Of a DNA stretch of 22,166 nt, positions 13,838 to 20,681 are shown piece after piece. The notes below the pieces were generated by a model that did no database searches, had not been told where the DNA came from, and saw nothing but the letters and a program-made list of their open reading frames with translations. Origin of the DNA: JBHJHK01 sp050330975 (lineage in GTDB: Bacteria; Pseudomonadota; Gammaproteobacteria; Competibacterales; Competibacteraceae); contig JBHJHK010000337.1 of the NCBI GenBank assembly GCA_050330975.1, positions 1-22,166 of the forward strand, written 5' to 3'. A program made the translations under genes and the position numbers. Each line of letters begins with the position of its first letter. Position 1 is the first letter of the stretch.

Positions 13838-14503
13838 ATGAAAACCCTACTCTCTGCAAGCCGCTTCCTCGACCGCGTGGTGAGCGGTATTGGCCTGGGC
13901 GCCGCCTGGCTCACCGTGCCGTTGATGTTGATCATCGTCGTCGACGTCACCAAGCGCAAATGGCAAGAAATCGTCGATTTTTTCTACGGTCTGGTGGGTG
14001 CCGAGCCCTCTTCTGCCGTGCTGGCCTTTGCCAACGACTACTTGCCAGCCTCCACCAAGCTCCAGGAAATGGAGTGGCACCTCCACGGCGTCATTTTCAT
14101 GCTCTGTTTCGGCATGGCCTACCTGGCCGATTCCCACGTGCGGGTGGAGTTGTTACGGGACCGCCTCTATCCCAAGGTGCGGGCTTGGATCGAGGTCTTG
14201 GGGGTAACGCTGTGCTTGATTCCCTTTTGTCTGGTGGTGATGTACTACGGCGCCGACTTCACCTACCGCTCCTTTGCCACCAACGAGGTATCCAGCGCCC
14301 TGACGGGCCTACCCTACCGCTGGATCATCAAGGCCATGGTGCCTTTGGGCATGTTGCTTTTGCTGGTGGCGGGCATCGCCGTACTCCTGCGCAGCTTGGT
14401 GTATCTCTTTGGCCCGTCGGAACTCAAATCCGCCACTGCCAGCCACGTGGGCGACTCGGCGAGCCATGTTCCCAGACGCCCGACCGACGCCGTAGAACCC
14501 TGA
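13838..14503 (+). CDS. dctQ: TRAP transporter small permease subunit DctQ
   Basis: This 221-residue integral membrane protein with four predicted helices is the small subunit of the TRAP transporter. Helices lie near residues 14-34, 87-104, 120-140 and 165-185. The conserved DctQ stretch LQEMEWHLHGVIFMLCFGMAYLADSHVRVELL is present, with the typical acidic/aromatic motif before helix 2 and HVRVE after it. ATG at 13838 is chosen over an upstream in-frame ATG (13745) because that one overlaps dctP and adds a His/Pro-rich segment unlike the family. The region between helices 1 and 2 is somewhat extended. The dctM ribosome binding site overlaps its stop codon. Confidence 0.9.
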   Translation: MKTLLSASRFLDRVVSGIGLGAAWLTVPLMLIIVVDVTKRKWQEIVDFFYGLVGAEPSSAVLAFANDYLPASTKLQEMEWHLHGVIFMLCFGMAYLADSHVRVELLRDRLYPKVRAWIEVLGVTLCLIPFCLVVMYYGADFTYRSFATNEVSSALTGLPYRWIIKAMVPLGMLLLLVAGIAVLLRSLVYLFGPSELKSATASHVGDSASHVPRRPTDAVEP

Positions 14504-14513
14504 GGAGCTTGGT

Positions 14514-15878
14514 GTGTTCATCGAAGACTACATCGCCCTGTCGATGTTTGCCGCCTTGGGGCTATTGATCTTTTCTGGTTACCCCGTGGGTTTAGTGCTG
14601 GCGGGTGTGGGATTGGGCGCCGCCTTCACCGGCTACGCCTTTGACGTTTTCTCCCTCATCGAGTTGTTCAACATCGTCTCCCGGATCTACGGCGGCCTGA
14701 TTGAAAGCCCAGTGCTGGTGGCCATTCCCATGTTTATCTTCATGGGCACCATGCTGGAAAAGAGCGGCGTCGCCCAAGACCTCCTCCACTGTCTCCAGGT
14801 GTTGTTGCGGCGGATCCCCGGGGGCTTGGCGCTGTCGGTGACCCTCATGGGCACCATCATGGCCGCCACCACCGGTATCATCGGCGCCTCGGTGGTGATG
14901 ATGACCCTCCTGGCCCTGCCGGTCATGGTCCAGCGCCGCTACGATACGTCCTTGGCCACGGGGACCATCGCCGCCTCGGGCACCCTGGGCATCCTCATTC
15001 CCCCCAGCATCATGTTGGTGCTCATGGCGGATTTATTGGCCATCTCCGTGGGGGTGTTATTCCTGGCAGCCATCATTCCGGGGCTGATCCTGGCCGGCTT
15101 TTACCTGGCCTACATCGGCGTTTTGTGTGGCTTTAAGCCCCATCTGGCGCCGCCGCTCCCCGAAGACGAGGGTCCGAGCTCCTGGCTGGGGCTCTTGGCC
15201 ATGGTCACGGGTAGCTTTATTCCCCCGGTATTGCTCATTGTGGTGGTCCTGGGGTCGATTTTCCTCGGCTTTGCCACCCCCACGGAAGCGGCCGGCATCG
15301 GCGCCTTTGCCGCCACGGTATTGGCGTTGCTACGCGGGCGCCTCAAGGGCAAAGTCCTGGGGGAAGTGGTGGAGCGCTCGGCCAAGACCAACGCCATGTT
15401 GTTCTTCATCTTCGTCGGCGCCACGGCGTTTTCCTACGTGTTCCGCTCCCTGGGGGGTGACTATTTGGTGGTGGACTTCGTCGAATCCCTGGACTTGGGC
15501 CCGTGGGGCATCCTGTTGATCCTCATGGGGGTGGTGTTTGTGCTGGGGTTTTTCTTCGACTGGATCGAGATCACCCTAATCGTGTTGCCCATTTTCACCC
15601 CTATCATCGAACTCCTAGACTTCCAAGGCCACGTGGCCCCCGCCGACATCGTGCCCTGGTTTGCCATCCTGGTGGCCATCAACCTCCAGACCTCATTTTT
15701 GACTCCCCCCTTTGGCTTTGCGTTATTCTATATGAAGGGGGTCGCCCCGCCGGGCGTCAAAATCCAACAAATCTACAAAGGGATCATCCCCTTCGTATTG
15801 CTCCAGCTCGTGGGTCTGGGCTTGGTCATGGCCTTCCCCGACATCGCCATGTGGCTGCCCAATCAACTTCTGGACTGA
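14514..15878 (+). CDS. dctM: TRAP transporter large permease subunit DctM
   Basis: This 454-residue membrane protein has about 12-13 helices and is the sodium-coupled transport subunit of the TRAP system. Typical DctM segments are visible: SPVLVAIPMFIFMGTMLEKSG, the TGIIGASVVMMTLLALPVM re-entrant region, IAASGTLGILIPPSIMLV (the conserved ASGTLGxLIPPS motif) and, in the second half, the FATPTEAAGIGAF and LTPPFGFALFYMKG motifs. The start is GTG at 14514 with GAGGAG overlapping the dctQ stop, implying tight coupling. With DctP and DctQ it should import a C4/keto/hydroxy organic acid; the substrate is not determined. Confidence 0.95.
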   Translation: MFIEDYIALSMFAALGLLIFSGYPVGLVLAGVGLGAAFTGYAFDVFSLIELFNIVSRIYGGLIESPVLVAIPMFIFMGTMLEKSGVAQDLLHCLQVLLRRIPGGLALSVTLMGTIMAATTGIIGASVVMMTLLALPVMVQRRYDTSLATGTIAASGTLGILIPPSIMLVLMADLLAISVGVLFLAAIIPGLILAGFYLAYIGVLCGFKPHLAPPLPEDEGPSSWLGLLAMVTGSFIPPVLLIVVVLGSIFLGFATPTEAAGIGAFAATVLALLRGRLKGKVLGEVVERSAKTNAMLFFIFVGATAFSYVFRSLGGDYLVVDFVESLDLGPWGILLILMGVVFVLGFFFDWIEITLIVLPIFTPIIELLDFQGHVAPADIVPWFAILVAINLQTSFLTPPFGFALFYMKGVAPPGVKIQQIYKGIIPFVLLQLVGLGLVMAFPDIAMWLPNQLLD

Positions 15879-15924
15879 TCCCACCCACCCGTCCTCGACA
15901 CTCAAGCCGACAGAGGTAATCGCC

Positions 15925-17103
15925 GTGGAAAAGGTCGTCATCGTCGCCGCTCGCCGCACTGCGGTGGGCAAATTCAACGGCTCCTTGGCCACTACCCCCG
16001 CCCATCAGCTGGGGGCTGCCGTGATCAAGGCCCTCCTGCAAGATACCAACCTGGCCCCGGAAAAGGTCGATGAGGTCATCTTGGGCCAAGTGCTCACCGC
16101 CGCCACGGGGCAAAACCCCGCCCGCCAGGCCTCCATGGCCGCAGGCCTCCCCAAGGAAGTGCCGGCCATGACCATCAACAAGGTCTGTGGCAGCGGCCTC
16201 AAGGCTCTCCACTTGGCCGCCCAGGCCATTCGCTGTGGCGACGCTCGGGTGATCATCGCCGGCGGCCAGGAAAACATGAGCCTGGCTCCCCACGCCCTGC
16301 CCAAGTCCCGCACCGGCCACACCATGGGCAATTGGGAACTGGTGGACACCATGATCACCGATGGCCTGTGGGACGCCTTCAACCAGTACCACATGGGCAA
16401 CACCGCCGAGAACGTCGCCACCCAGTTTGAGATCTCCCGGGATGAGCAGGACGCCTTTGCCGCCCGCTCCCAGCAGCGGGCGGCCGCGGCCCAGGAGGCG
16501 GGTTATTTCAAGGCTCAGATCGTGCCCATCGAGATTCCCCAGCGCAAGGGCGATCCCGTGGTGTTCGACACCGACGAGTTCATCCGCCCCGGTACCACCG
16601 CCGAGGGGTTGGGCAAGCTCAAGGCGGCCTTCAAAAAAGACGGCACGGTGACCGCCGGCAACGCCTCGGGCCTCAACGACGGCGCCGCCGCCTGTGTGGT
16701 CATGGCCGAGAGCACCGCCAAGGAGCTGGGTCTGACCCCCTTGGCCACCATCGCCGGCTACGCCAGCGCCGGGGTCGATCCCGCCATCATGGGCACCGGT
16801 CCCATCCCCGCCACCCAGAACTGTCTGAAAAAGGCCGGCTGGAGCGTGGAGGATTTGGACCTCATCGAAGCCAACGAAGCCTTTGCCGCCCAGGCCATTT
16901 CCGTCAACAAGGGCTTGGGTTGGGACGTGGAGCGGGTCAACGTCAACGGCGGCGCCATCGCCATCGGCCACCCCATCGGTGCCTCGGGCTGTCGGGTATT
17001 GGTGGATTTGCTCCATGAAATGCAGCGCCGCGACGCCAAGAAGGGCCTGGCGACGTTGTGCATCGGCGGTGGCCAAGGGGTCGCCCTGGCCGTCGAGCGC
17101 TAA
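15925..17103 (+). CDS. phaA: Acetyl-CoA C-acetyltransferase (biosynthetic thiolase)
   Basis: This 392-residue thiolase condenses two acetyl-CoA to acetoacetyl-CoA, or the reverse, feeding polyhydroxybutyrate or ketone/fatty acid metabolism. The catalytic residues are present: Cys88 in NKVCGSG, His349 in GHPIGASG and Cys379 in CIGGGQG. NEAFAAQA is also conserved. The length matches PhaA/AtoB (about 391-394). The start is GTG at 15925 with GAGGTAA eight bases upstream. It follows dctM by 46 bp, so it may be cotranscribed with the TRAP transporter. No phaB or phaC is next to it, so a PHB role is not proven and the symbol is provisional. Confidence 0.95.
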   Translation: MEKVVIVAARRTAVGKFNGSLATTPAHQLGAAVIKALLQDTNLAPEKVDEVILGQVLTAATGQNPARQASMAAGLPKEVPAMTINKVCGSGLKALHLAAQAIRCGDARVIIAGGQENMSLAPHALPKSRTGHTMGNWELVDTMITDGLWDAFNQYHMGNTAENVATQFEISRDEQDAFAARSQQRAAAAQEAGYFKAQIVPIEIPQRKGDPVVFDTDEFIRPGTTAEGLGKLKAAFKKDGTVTAGNASGLNDGAAACVVMAESTAKELGLTPLATIAGYASAGVDPAIMGTGPIPATQNCLKKAGWSVEDLDLIEANEAFAAQAISVNKGLGWDVERVNVNGGAIAIGHPIGASGCRVLVDLLHEMQRRDAKKGLATLCIGGGQGVALAVER

Positions 17104-17115
17104 GCCCTCCTCCCA

Positions 17116-17139
17116 AGCGCCCCCTCGCGGGGGGGTGCT
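17116..17139 (+). terminator. GC-rich hairpin after the thiolase gene
   Basis: AGCGCCCCC and GGGGGGGTGCT flank a TCGC loop and can form a strong stem (17116-17139) twelve bases after the thiolase stop. No T-run follows, so termination would be inefficient or Rho-assisted. It could separate the TRAP-thiolase unit from the next gene. Confidence 0.4.
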
Positions 17140-17147
17140 GGTTCCCC

Positions 17148-17927
17148 ATGGCCCTCGACCTCGCCCATCAAGTCTACGGCGACCCCGCAGCCCCGCCGTT
17201 GGTGGTGCTCCACGGCCTGTTTGGCTCGGCGCGCAACTGGCACACCTTGGCCCAGGGTTGGGGAGACCACCAGCGGGTATTCGCCGTGGACCTGCGCAAC
17301 CACGGCCAATCGCCGTGGGATGCCACCATGGATTACCCCGCCATGGCCGGCGATCTCCAGCGGTTCTTCCAGCGGCATCGCTTGTCGACGGCGACGCTAC
17401 TGGGTCACAGCATGGGGGGCAAGGCGGCCATGGCCTTTGCCCTGGAACACCCCCACGCCGTGGCACGCCTCGTGGTCTTGGACATCGCCCCAGTGGTCTA
17501 CCGCCACAGCCACCGGGCCTATATCGACGCCATGGCGGGCTTGGACTTGAGTCAGTATCAGCGCCGCACCGCGGTGGATGGGGCGCTGGCCCTCCAGATC
17601 CCCGAGGTGGGTATCCGCCAGTTTTTGCTGCAGAATTTGCGCACCCAAGACGGAAGGTTTAGCTGGCGGCTCAATTTGGCAGCCCTGGCCCAGCACATGG
17701 ACGACTTGGTGGACTTTCCCACCGATCTCCAGGCCAAGCGCTACGAGGGGCCAACGTTGTTTTTGGCCGGCGAGCACTCGGACTACATCGAGCCCGCCCA
17801 CGAACCCGCCATCCGCCGTTTGTTTCCCCACGCCATCCTCGAGACCCTCCCCGAGGCTGGCCATTGGCTCCACGCCGAGCGTCCCCAGGCGGTGGCGGCC
17901 CGGGTAGGGGCATTTTTGCACGCCTAG
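17148..17927 (+). CDS. ybfF: Alpha/beta-fold hydrolase, YbfF-like esterase
   Basis: This 259-residue cytoplasmic alpha/beta hydrolase resembles the YbfF acyl-CoA/short-chain esterase group. It has the oxyanion segment LHGLFGSARNW (21-31), VDLRNHGQSP (48-56), the nucleophile elbow GHSMGGKAAM (Ser88), an acid residue around Asp212 (AGEHSDYI) and His239 (PEAGHWLHAE). ATG at 17148 is chosen because the earlier in-frame start (17058) lies inside the thiolase gene and codes for a Pro/Arg-rich segment without homology. Its stop codon overlaps the stop of the convergent globin gene. The natural substrate is unknown. Confidence 0.9.
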   Translation: MALDLAHQVYGDPAAPPLVVLHGLFGSARNWHTLAQGWGDHQRVFAVDLRNHGQSPWDATMDYPAMAGDLQRFFQRHRLSTATLLGHSMGGKAAMAFALEHPHAVARLVVLDIAPVVYRHSHRAYIDAMAGLDLSQYQRRTAVDGALALQIPEVGIRQFLLQNLRTQDGRFSWRLNLAALAQHMDDLVDFPTDLQAKRYEGPTLFLAGEHSDYIEPAHEPAIRRLFPHAILETLPEAGHWLHAERPQAVAARVGAFLHA

Positions 17928-18382
17928 CCCCGGGGGAGTGCAAAGGCCACCCCCAGTCGCTGGGCCATATTGACAGCCACCCGGCGGGCGATGACCTTGG
18001 CCCGCTCGGCCCGGGGCCCGGCGAAGTGGTCCTCCACTGTGGCCTCGAATAACGCCAGCCAGCGGGCGAAGTGGACCGGTTGCAGTCCATCTCCCCGGCG
18101 GTGGAGGGCGGTGTGGACGGCGATGGTGTGGCGGCGATAACCCTTGCCCCCCAACAGCAGTTTCTCCCAGTAGGCGCGGATCAACGGCTTGTGGCGTTCC
18201 AAGTTGATAGCTGCCACTTCGAGGAACACGGGAGCCAACAAGGAATCATTCAGGACCCGTCGGTAGAAGTCATCCACCAACTGGGCAATGGCCCCGGGGG
18301 TGTCCAAGTCGCGGCGGTGGCGCTCCCCAACCACCCCTTCACCATTCGATGGGCTGGCCGTTATAGGCGAAGAAACAGCCAT
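17924..18382 (-). CDS. Group III truncated hemoglobin
   Basis: This small heme protein of about 152 residues has a 2-over-2 globin fold. Group III members bind O2 or NO, and in Campylobacter (Ctb) they influence respiration and nitrosative stress. Family marks are LVDDFYRRVLND (Tyr40 as TyrB10), the HKPLIRAYWEKLLLGG helix, and HFARWLALF, in which His104 is the probable proximal heme ligand. ATG at 18382 is preferred over 18388 because AGAGGA lies six bases upstream of it and touches the other. The start falls inside the end of the upstream SDR gene, a 44-bp overlap, so the two are likely coupled. A GTG at 18334 just after the SDR stop is an alternative. Confidence 0.88.
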   Translation of the reverse strand: MAVSSPITASPSNGEGVVGERHRRDLDTPGAIAQLVDDFYRRVLNDSLLAPVFLEVAAINLERHKPLIRAYWEKLLLGGKGYRRHTIAVHTALHRRGDGLQPVHFARWLALFEATVEDHFAGPRAERAKVIARRVAVNMAQRLGVAFALPRG

Positions 18383-19124
18383 TGTCATCCTCTCCCAAAC
18401 GGTCGATAACCCCCAACATAGCTTCGACGGCGTAGTCGACGTTAAACAATTTGCCGTCGGGCACGCGCTTTTGAAAGGGTTTGGACAAGTCGGTGTCGGT
18501 GGTACCGGGGTGGAGGGCGACGGCGATAAATGCCTTTGAGCGCCGCCGCAGTTCGATGGCTAGGTTGCGGGTGAACATGTTTTGGGCACTCTTGGCGGCT
18601 CGATAGGCGTACCAGCCCCCGAAGCGATTGTCGCCGATACTCCCCACCCGGGCCGAGATATTGGCCAGCACAGCCCGCTCGCCGTGGGTCAGCAGGCCGG
18701 CAAAGTGTTTGGCTACCAATATCGGTCCCCAGGCGTTGACCTGGAAGCTCTTGAGCAACGCCTCGGGCGTCACATCTGCCAGGCGCTTCTCGGGGGCAAG
18801 GCTCGGGCCATCGTGGAGCACTCCTGCGGCGTTGATCAGGAGATGGAGTTTGGGGGTGTGGTCTTCCACCGCCACAGCCGCTCGGGCGATGGTGTCTTCT
18901 CGGGTGACGTCCAACGGCAAGGGACACAGCCTGCCACCGTGGCGATCCCCCAAGGCCATCAGTGCCTCGGCGTCCTCGGGATGGCGGCATGTGGCGTAGA
19001 CCCGGGTCACCCGGGGCACCGCCAGCAGCCGGCGGACAAAACCCAGGCCAATGCCACGGCTGGCCCCTTTAATTAACACGTAAGCCCCTTCGGGCAGGGA
19101 AGAGAGCAGTGGGTCGGTCGCCAT
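18339..19124 (-). CDS. Short-chain dehydrogenase/reductase (SDR family)
   Basis: This 261-residue NAD(P)-dependent oxidoreductase resembles the CsgA/C-factor and sniffer-like SDR group. The Rossmann fold motif is GASRGIG (20-26), preceded by Lys in place of the usual Thr. LDVTRE (71-76) follows beta-4, then NAAG (98-101), catalytic Ser157 in NISAR, and YRAAK with Tyr174 and Lys178. ALHPGTTDTDLSKPF is the usual PG-containing motif after beta-6. ATG at 19122-19124 has GAGG about ten bases upstream. It overlaps the downstream globin gene. The substrate cannot be inferred; the residues after PG are typical of carbonyl reductases. Confidence 0.9.
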   Translation of the reverse strand: MATDPLLSSLPEGAYVLIKGASRGIGLGFVRRLLAVPRVTRVYATCRHPEDAEALMALGDRHGGRLCPLPLDVTREDTIARAAVAVEDHTPKLHLLINAAGVLHDGPSLAPEKRLADVTPEALLKSFQVNAWGPILVAKHFAGLLTHGERAVLANISARVGSIGDNRFGGWYAYRAAKSAQNMFTRNLAIELRRRSKAFIAVALHPGTTDTDLSKPFQKRVPDGKLFNVDYAVEAMLGVIDRLGEDDNGCFFAYNGQPIEW

Positions 19125-19342
19125 AACGGATGGTCCTCACGGGGCTTGGGTCGAAGGGCACGGCGCAAGGCGCCGTCTTTGCTATCGACCCCAACTCCCC
19201 GGACAGTGCTCCCCACGGGGTAAGTTCCCGCGGCAACGAGGCTCGCTGGGTGACAAAACTTGTCCCCGAAGGTGAAATTGTGTTACTTTTCGCCCAAGGC
19301 TATAGCAACTATAAGCGGATTTCGCCGCAGCTTTAGCCGTCC
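19125..19342. other. Spacer upstream of the SDR gene and riboswitch
   Basis: No convincing gene lies here. A perfect 7-bp hairpin, ACGGCGC/GCGCCGT (19160-19166 with 19170-19176), followed by CTTTGC, is visible, with no gene directly before it on the plus strand. Around 19280-19315 the composition turns AT-richer, with TATAGC and TATAAG elements that might belong to an additional upstream promoter. Confidence 0.3.
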
Positions 19343-19373
19343 TTACAGCTCGCAGTCACAGTAAGTTTATACA
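19343..19373 (+). promoter_or_regulatory. Candidate promoter of the riboswitch transcript
   Basis: TTACAG (19343-19348), an 18-bp spacer and TTATAC (19367-19372) would start transcription near 19380, about 20 bases before the c-di-GMP aptamer. The -35 is a partial match, so this is a plausible but unproven promoter. Confidence 0.35.
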
Positions 19374-19399
19374 GTAGATCATTGTGTAAGCGCAGGGAA

Positions 19400-19500
19400 A
19401 TCCGACAAAGGCAAAGCTGTCGAAAGGCAGCGACGCAAAGTCTCCGGTCTAAGGCCTAAGGCTAACACCTCTGGCTACGATAGCGGGATTGCCGAAGATA
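19400..19500 (+). ncRNA. Cyclic di-GMP class I (GEMM-I) riboswitch aptamer
   Basis: The sequence reproduces the GEMM-I core when compared with the Vc2 aptamer from memory. It has AAAGGCAAAG (19407-19416), a 6-bp stem GCTGTC/GGCAGC (19416-19421 with 19426-19431) closed by a GAAA tetraloop (19422-19425), the hallmark GACGCAAAG (19432-19440), then TCTCCGGTCTAAGG (19441-19454) and the 3' receptor strand ATAGCGGGATTGCCG (19480-19494). The base before the GCAAA core that aligns with Vc2 G20 is G (19410), which favours c-di-GMP over 3',3'-cGAMP. It lies 79 bases upstream of the receiver-like gene at 19579 and should control it. Confidence 0.92.
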
Positions 19501-19502
19501 GG

Positions 19503-19534
19503 TCCTAGTTACAAAGGTTCTCTGTCCTTTGTCG
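19503..19534 (+). promoter_or_regulatory. Riboswitch expression platform with competing pairings
   Basis: ACAAAGG (19511-19517) and CCTTTGT (19526-19532) form a perfect 7-bp hairpin. The 9-nt stretch CCTTTGTCG (19526-19534) is also an exact complement of CGACAAAGG (19403-19411) in the 5' core of the aptamer. The two pairings exclude each other, which is the hallmark of a switching platform. The hairpin has no T-run, and the likely ribosome site is at 19564-19569, so control could be translational or via RNA decay/Rho. Confidence 0.6.
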
Positions 19535-19578
19535 CTTCCCCGTGGGATGTCAACTCATTCATACGGGAGCTATACGCC

Positions 19579-20010
19579 ATGGCCAAGGTCCTCACCGTCG
19601 TCAGAGTCGGCTTCACCGACTACGACGAGCGTCTGTTGAAGAGCATTCTGATCCTCGCCAGCGACGATCAATTTATCTACCAGTGCACTAAACCCTCCCC
19701 TGAAGGCTGTAACCTGTTTATCGTCAATGCCGACAGTGAACGGGCTGTTATGCACTGGCGAGCCTACAGCCTCAACTGTGCCCATACCCCCACCGTCATG
19801 GTGTCACGCAAGCCCATCGAAGATGGGCGCCACAGTTGGGTCAAATGGCCCCTAGAGGCCAAAGCCCTCTTGGCCACCCTGCGCCGGCTGCGTCCCTTTT
19901 ACGAATCTCTGCTCACACCTCCGCCCCAGCCTCCCCTGTGGAATAGCTTCCAAACTGCCCTCCAGCGGGTCGGGCGCCTGGGGCGCCGTCCTCAACCGCT
20001 GGCGGGTTAG
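19579..20010 (+). CDS. Small receiver-like protein of unknown function, under c-di-GMP riboswitch
   Basis: This 143-residue cytoplasmic protein is not one I recognise by name. Residues 1-105 have the rhythm of a response-regulator receiver: beta-1 KVLTVVRVGF, a helix (DERLLKSILILAS), a strand CNLFIVNAD (44-52) where the phospho-Asp strand would be, TPTVMVS (70-76) as beta-4, and VKWPLEAKALLATLRRL (88-104) resembling the Lys-Pro of beta-5 plus alpha-5. The usual acidic pair after beta-1 is replaced, so it is probably a non-phosphorylated pseudo-receiver. The tail is Pro/Arg-rich and basic. ATG at 19579 is chosen because CGGGAG lies nine bases upstream; the longer frame from TTG at 19489 starts inside the riboswitch. 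Its stop overlaps the stop of the convergent MOSC gene. Confidence 0.72.
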   Translation: MAKVLTVVRVGFTDYDERLLKSILILASDDQFIYQCTKPSPEGCNLFIVNADSERAVMHWRAYSLNCAHTPTVMVSRKPIEDGRHSWVKWPLEAKALLATLRRLRPFYESLLTPPPQPPLWNSFQTALQRVGRLGRRPQPLAG

Positions 20011-20543
20011 TCCCCCAGGTCTTCCCCAGACGCGGTCACAGGTACCACGGTAACCCCATCCCCCCGGGTGAGGAGACCCGTGGTCAACACCCGGGCGGTG
20101 AGGCCACCGTGGCCGCAGGCAGCGCCATAACCCCCTTTGCCCAAGGTCTCTTCCAACCGCGAGCAGGGGTGGCACAACCCCGTGGCCTCGAACAGCGCCT
20201 CGCCGATCCAAAAGCGGCGCTCCCGCAACGCCGGCACGTTGATGCCCTCCACCACCAAGTTGCGCCGCACCAAAGCGGGATCGACGGTCTCGCGGCCGAG
20301 GAAGGAAGCCATGGCCACCAGATGCTCGGCGGCGATGAGGGTGACTTGGCGCCGTCTGGGGGTGCGAGATGTATCTCGGGGCACGGCGTAACGGTCGCCC
20401 TCCAAGCCCAACTCCGCTAGGGCCCGAACCTGGGAAACCACCACCATGGGGACGCGACGCTGGGGACGCAGGCCAATCCACACCAGCCGCCCCACTCGGG
20501 GAAAATGACACAAGCGCTGACGCAGGTTTAAAGAGCTCGTCAT
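20007..20543 (-). CDS. MOSC-domain protein
   Basis: This 178-residue stand-alone MOSC domain has the fold found at the C-terminus of molybdenum cofactor sulfurases and in YiiM-type molybdoenzymes. Typical elements are GRLVWIGLRPQRRVPM near the N-terminus, LEGDRY, RRRQVTLIAAEHL, RRNLVVEGINVPAL, the cysteine segment FEATGLCHPCSRLEE with the presumed sulfur-carrying or Mo-liganding Cys, and GHGGLTARVLTTG. ATG at 20543 is chosen over 20570 because AGAGG lies about seven bases upstream. A role in reducing N-hydroxylated compounds or in Moco handling is possible but not shown. No molybdopterin genes are adjacent. Confidence 0.88.
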   Translation of the reverse strand: MTSSLNLRQRLCHFPRVGRLVWIGLRPQRRVPMVVVSQVRALAELGLEGDRYAVPRDTSRTPRRRQVTLIAAEHLVAMASFLGRETVDPALVRRNLVVEGINVPALRERRFWIGEALFEATGLCHPCSRLEETLGKGGYGAACGHGGLTARVLTTGLLTRGDGVTVVPVTASGEDLGD

Positions 20544-20644
20544 TGTAAGCCTCTGGTTGTGAACGACCACCCACCCCTCTCTCAGCCCCCGAGTCCTAGC
20601 AATGGAACTGTCAAACAGCCCCTCGGTTGCGCACTTGTAAAATC

Positions 20645-20675
20645 TTGTGGCATTTACCCCTCAGGGTCGTATACT
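20645..20675 (+). promoter_or_regulatory. Candidate promoter in the MOSC-orf101 spacer
   Basis: TTGTGG (20645-20650) and a near-consensus TATACT (20670-20675) are separated by 19 bp, slightly long for sigma-70. A transcript would begin near 20682 and meet the intrinsic terminator at 20742-20779. The spacer is clearly AT-richer than flanking genes. Confidence 0.42.
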
Positions 20676-20681
20676 CAAGAA

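Noticed and set aside
19160..19176. Perfect 7-bp hairpin followed by CTTTGC as a terminator
   Set aside because: No gene precedes it on the plus strand and the T-run is minimal; kept only as a structural note in the spacer entry.
19130..19336. Small open frame of 68 codons upstream of the riboswitch
   Set aside because: No ribosome site, no recognisable protein pattern, and it runs through the SDR promoter region; more likely non-coding.
19400..19500. GEMM-Ib (3',3'-cGAMP) variant
   Set aside because: The position aligned with Vc2 G20 is G, not the A associated with cGAMP preference, so c-di-GMP is the expected ligand; the alignment was by eye.
19489..19578. TTG start at 19489 extending the receiver-like protein by 30 residues
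   Set aside because: This segment overlaps the riboswitch aptamer and platform, has no ribosome site before it, and the ATG at 19579 does.
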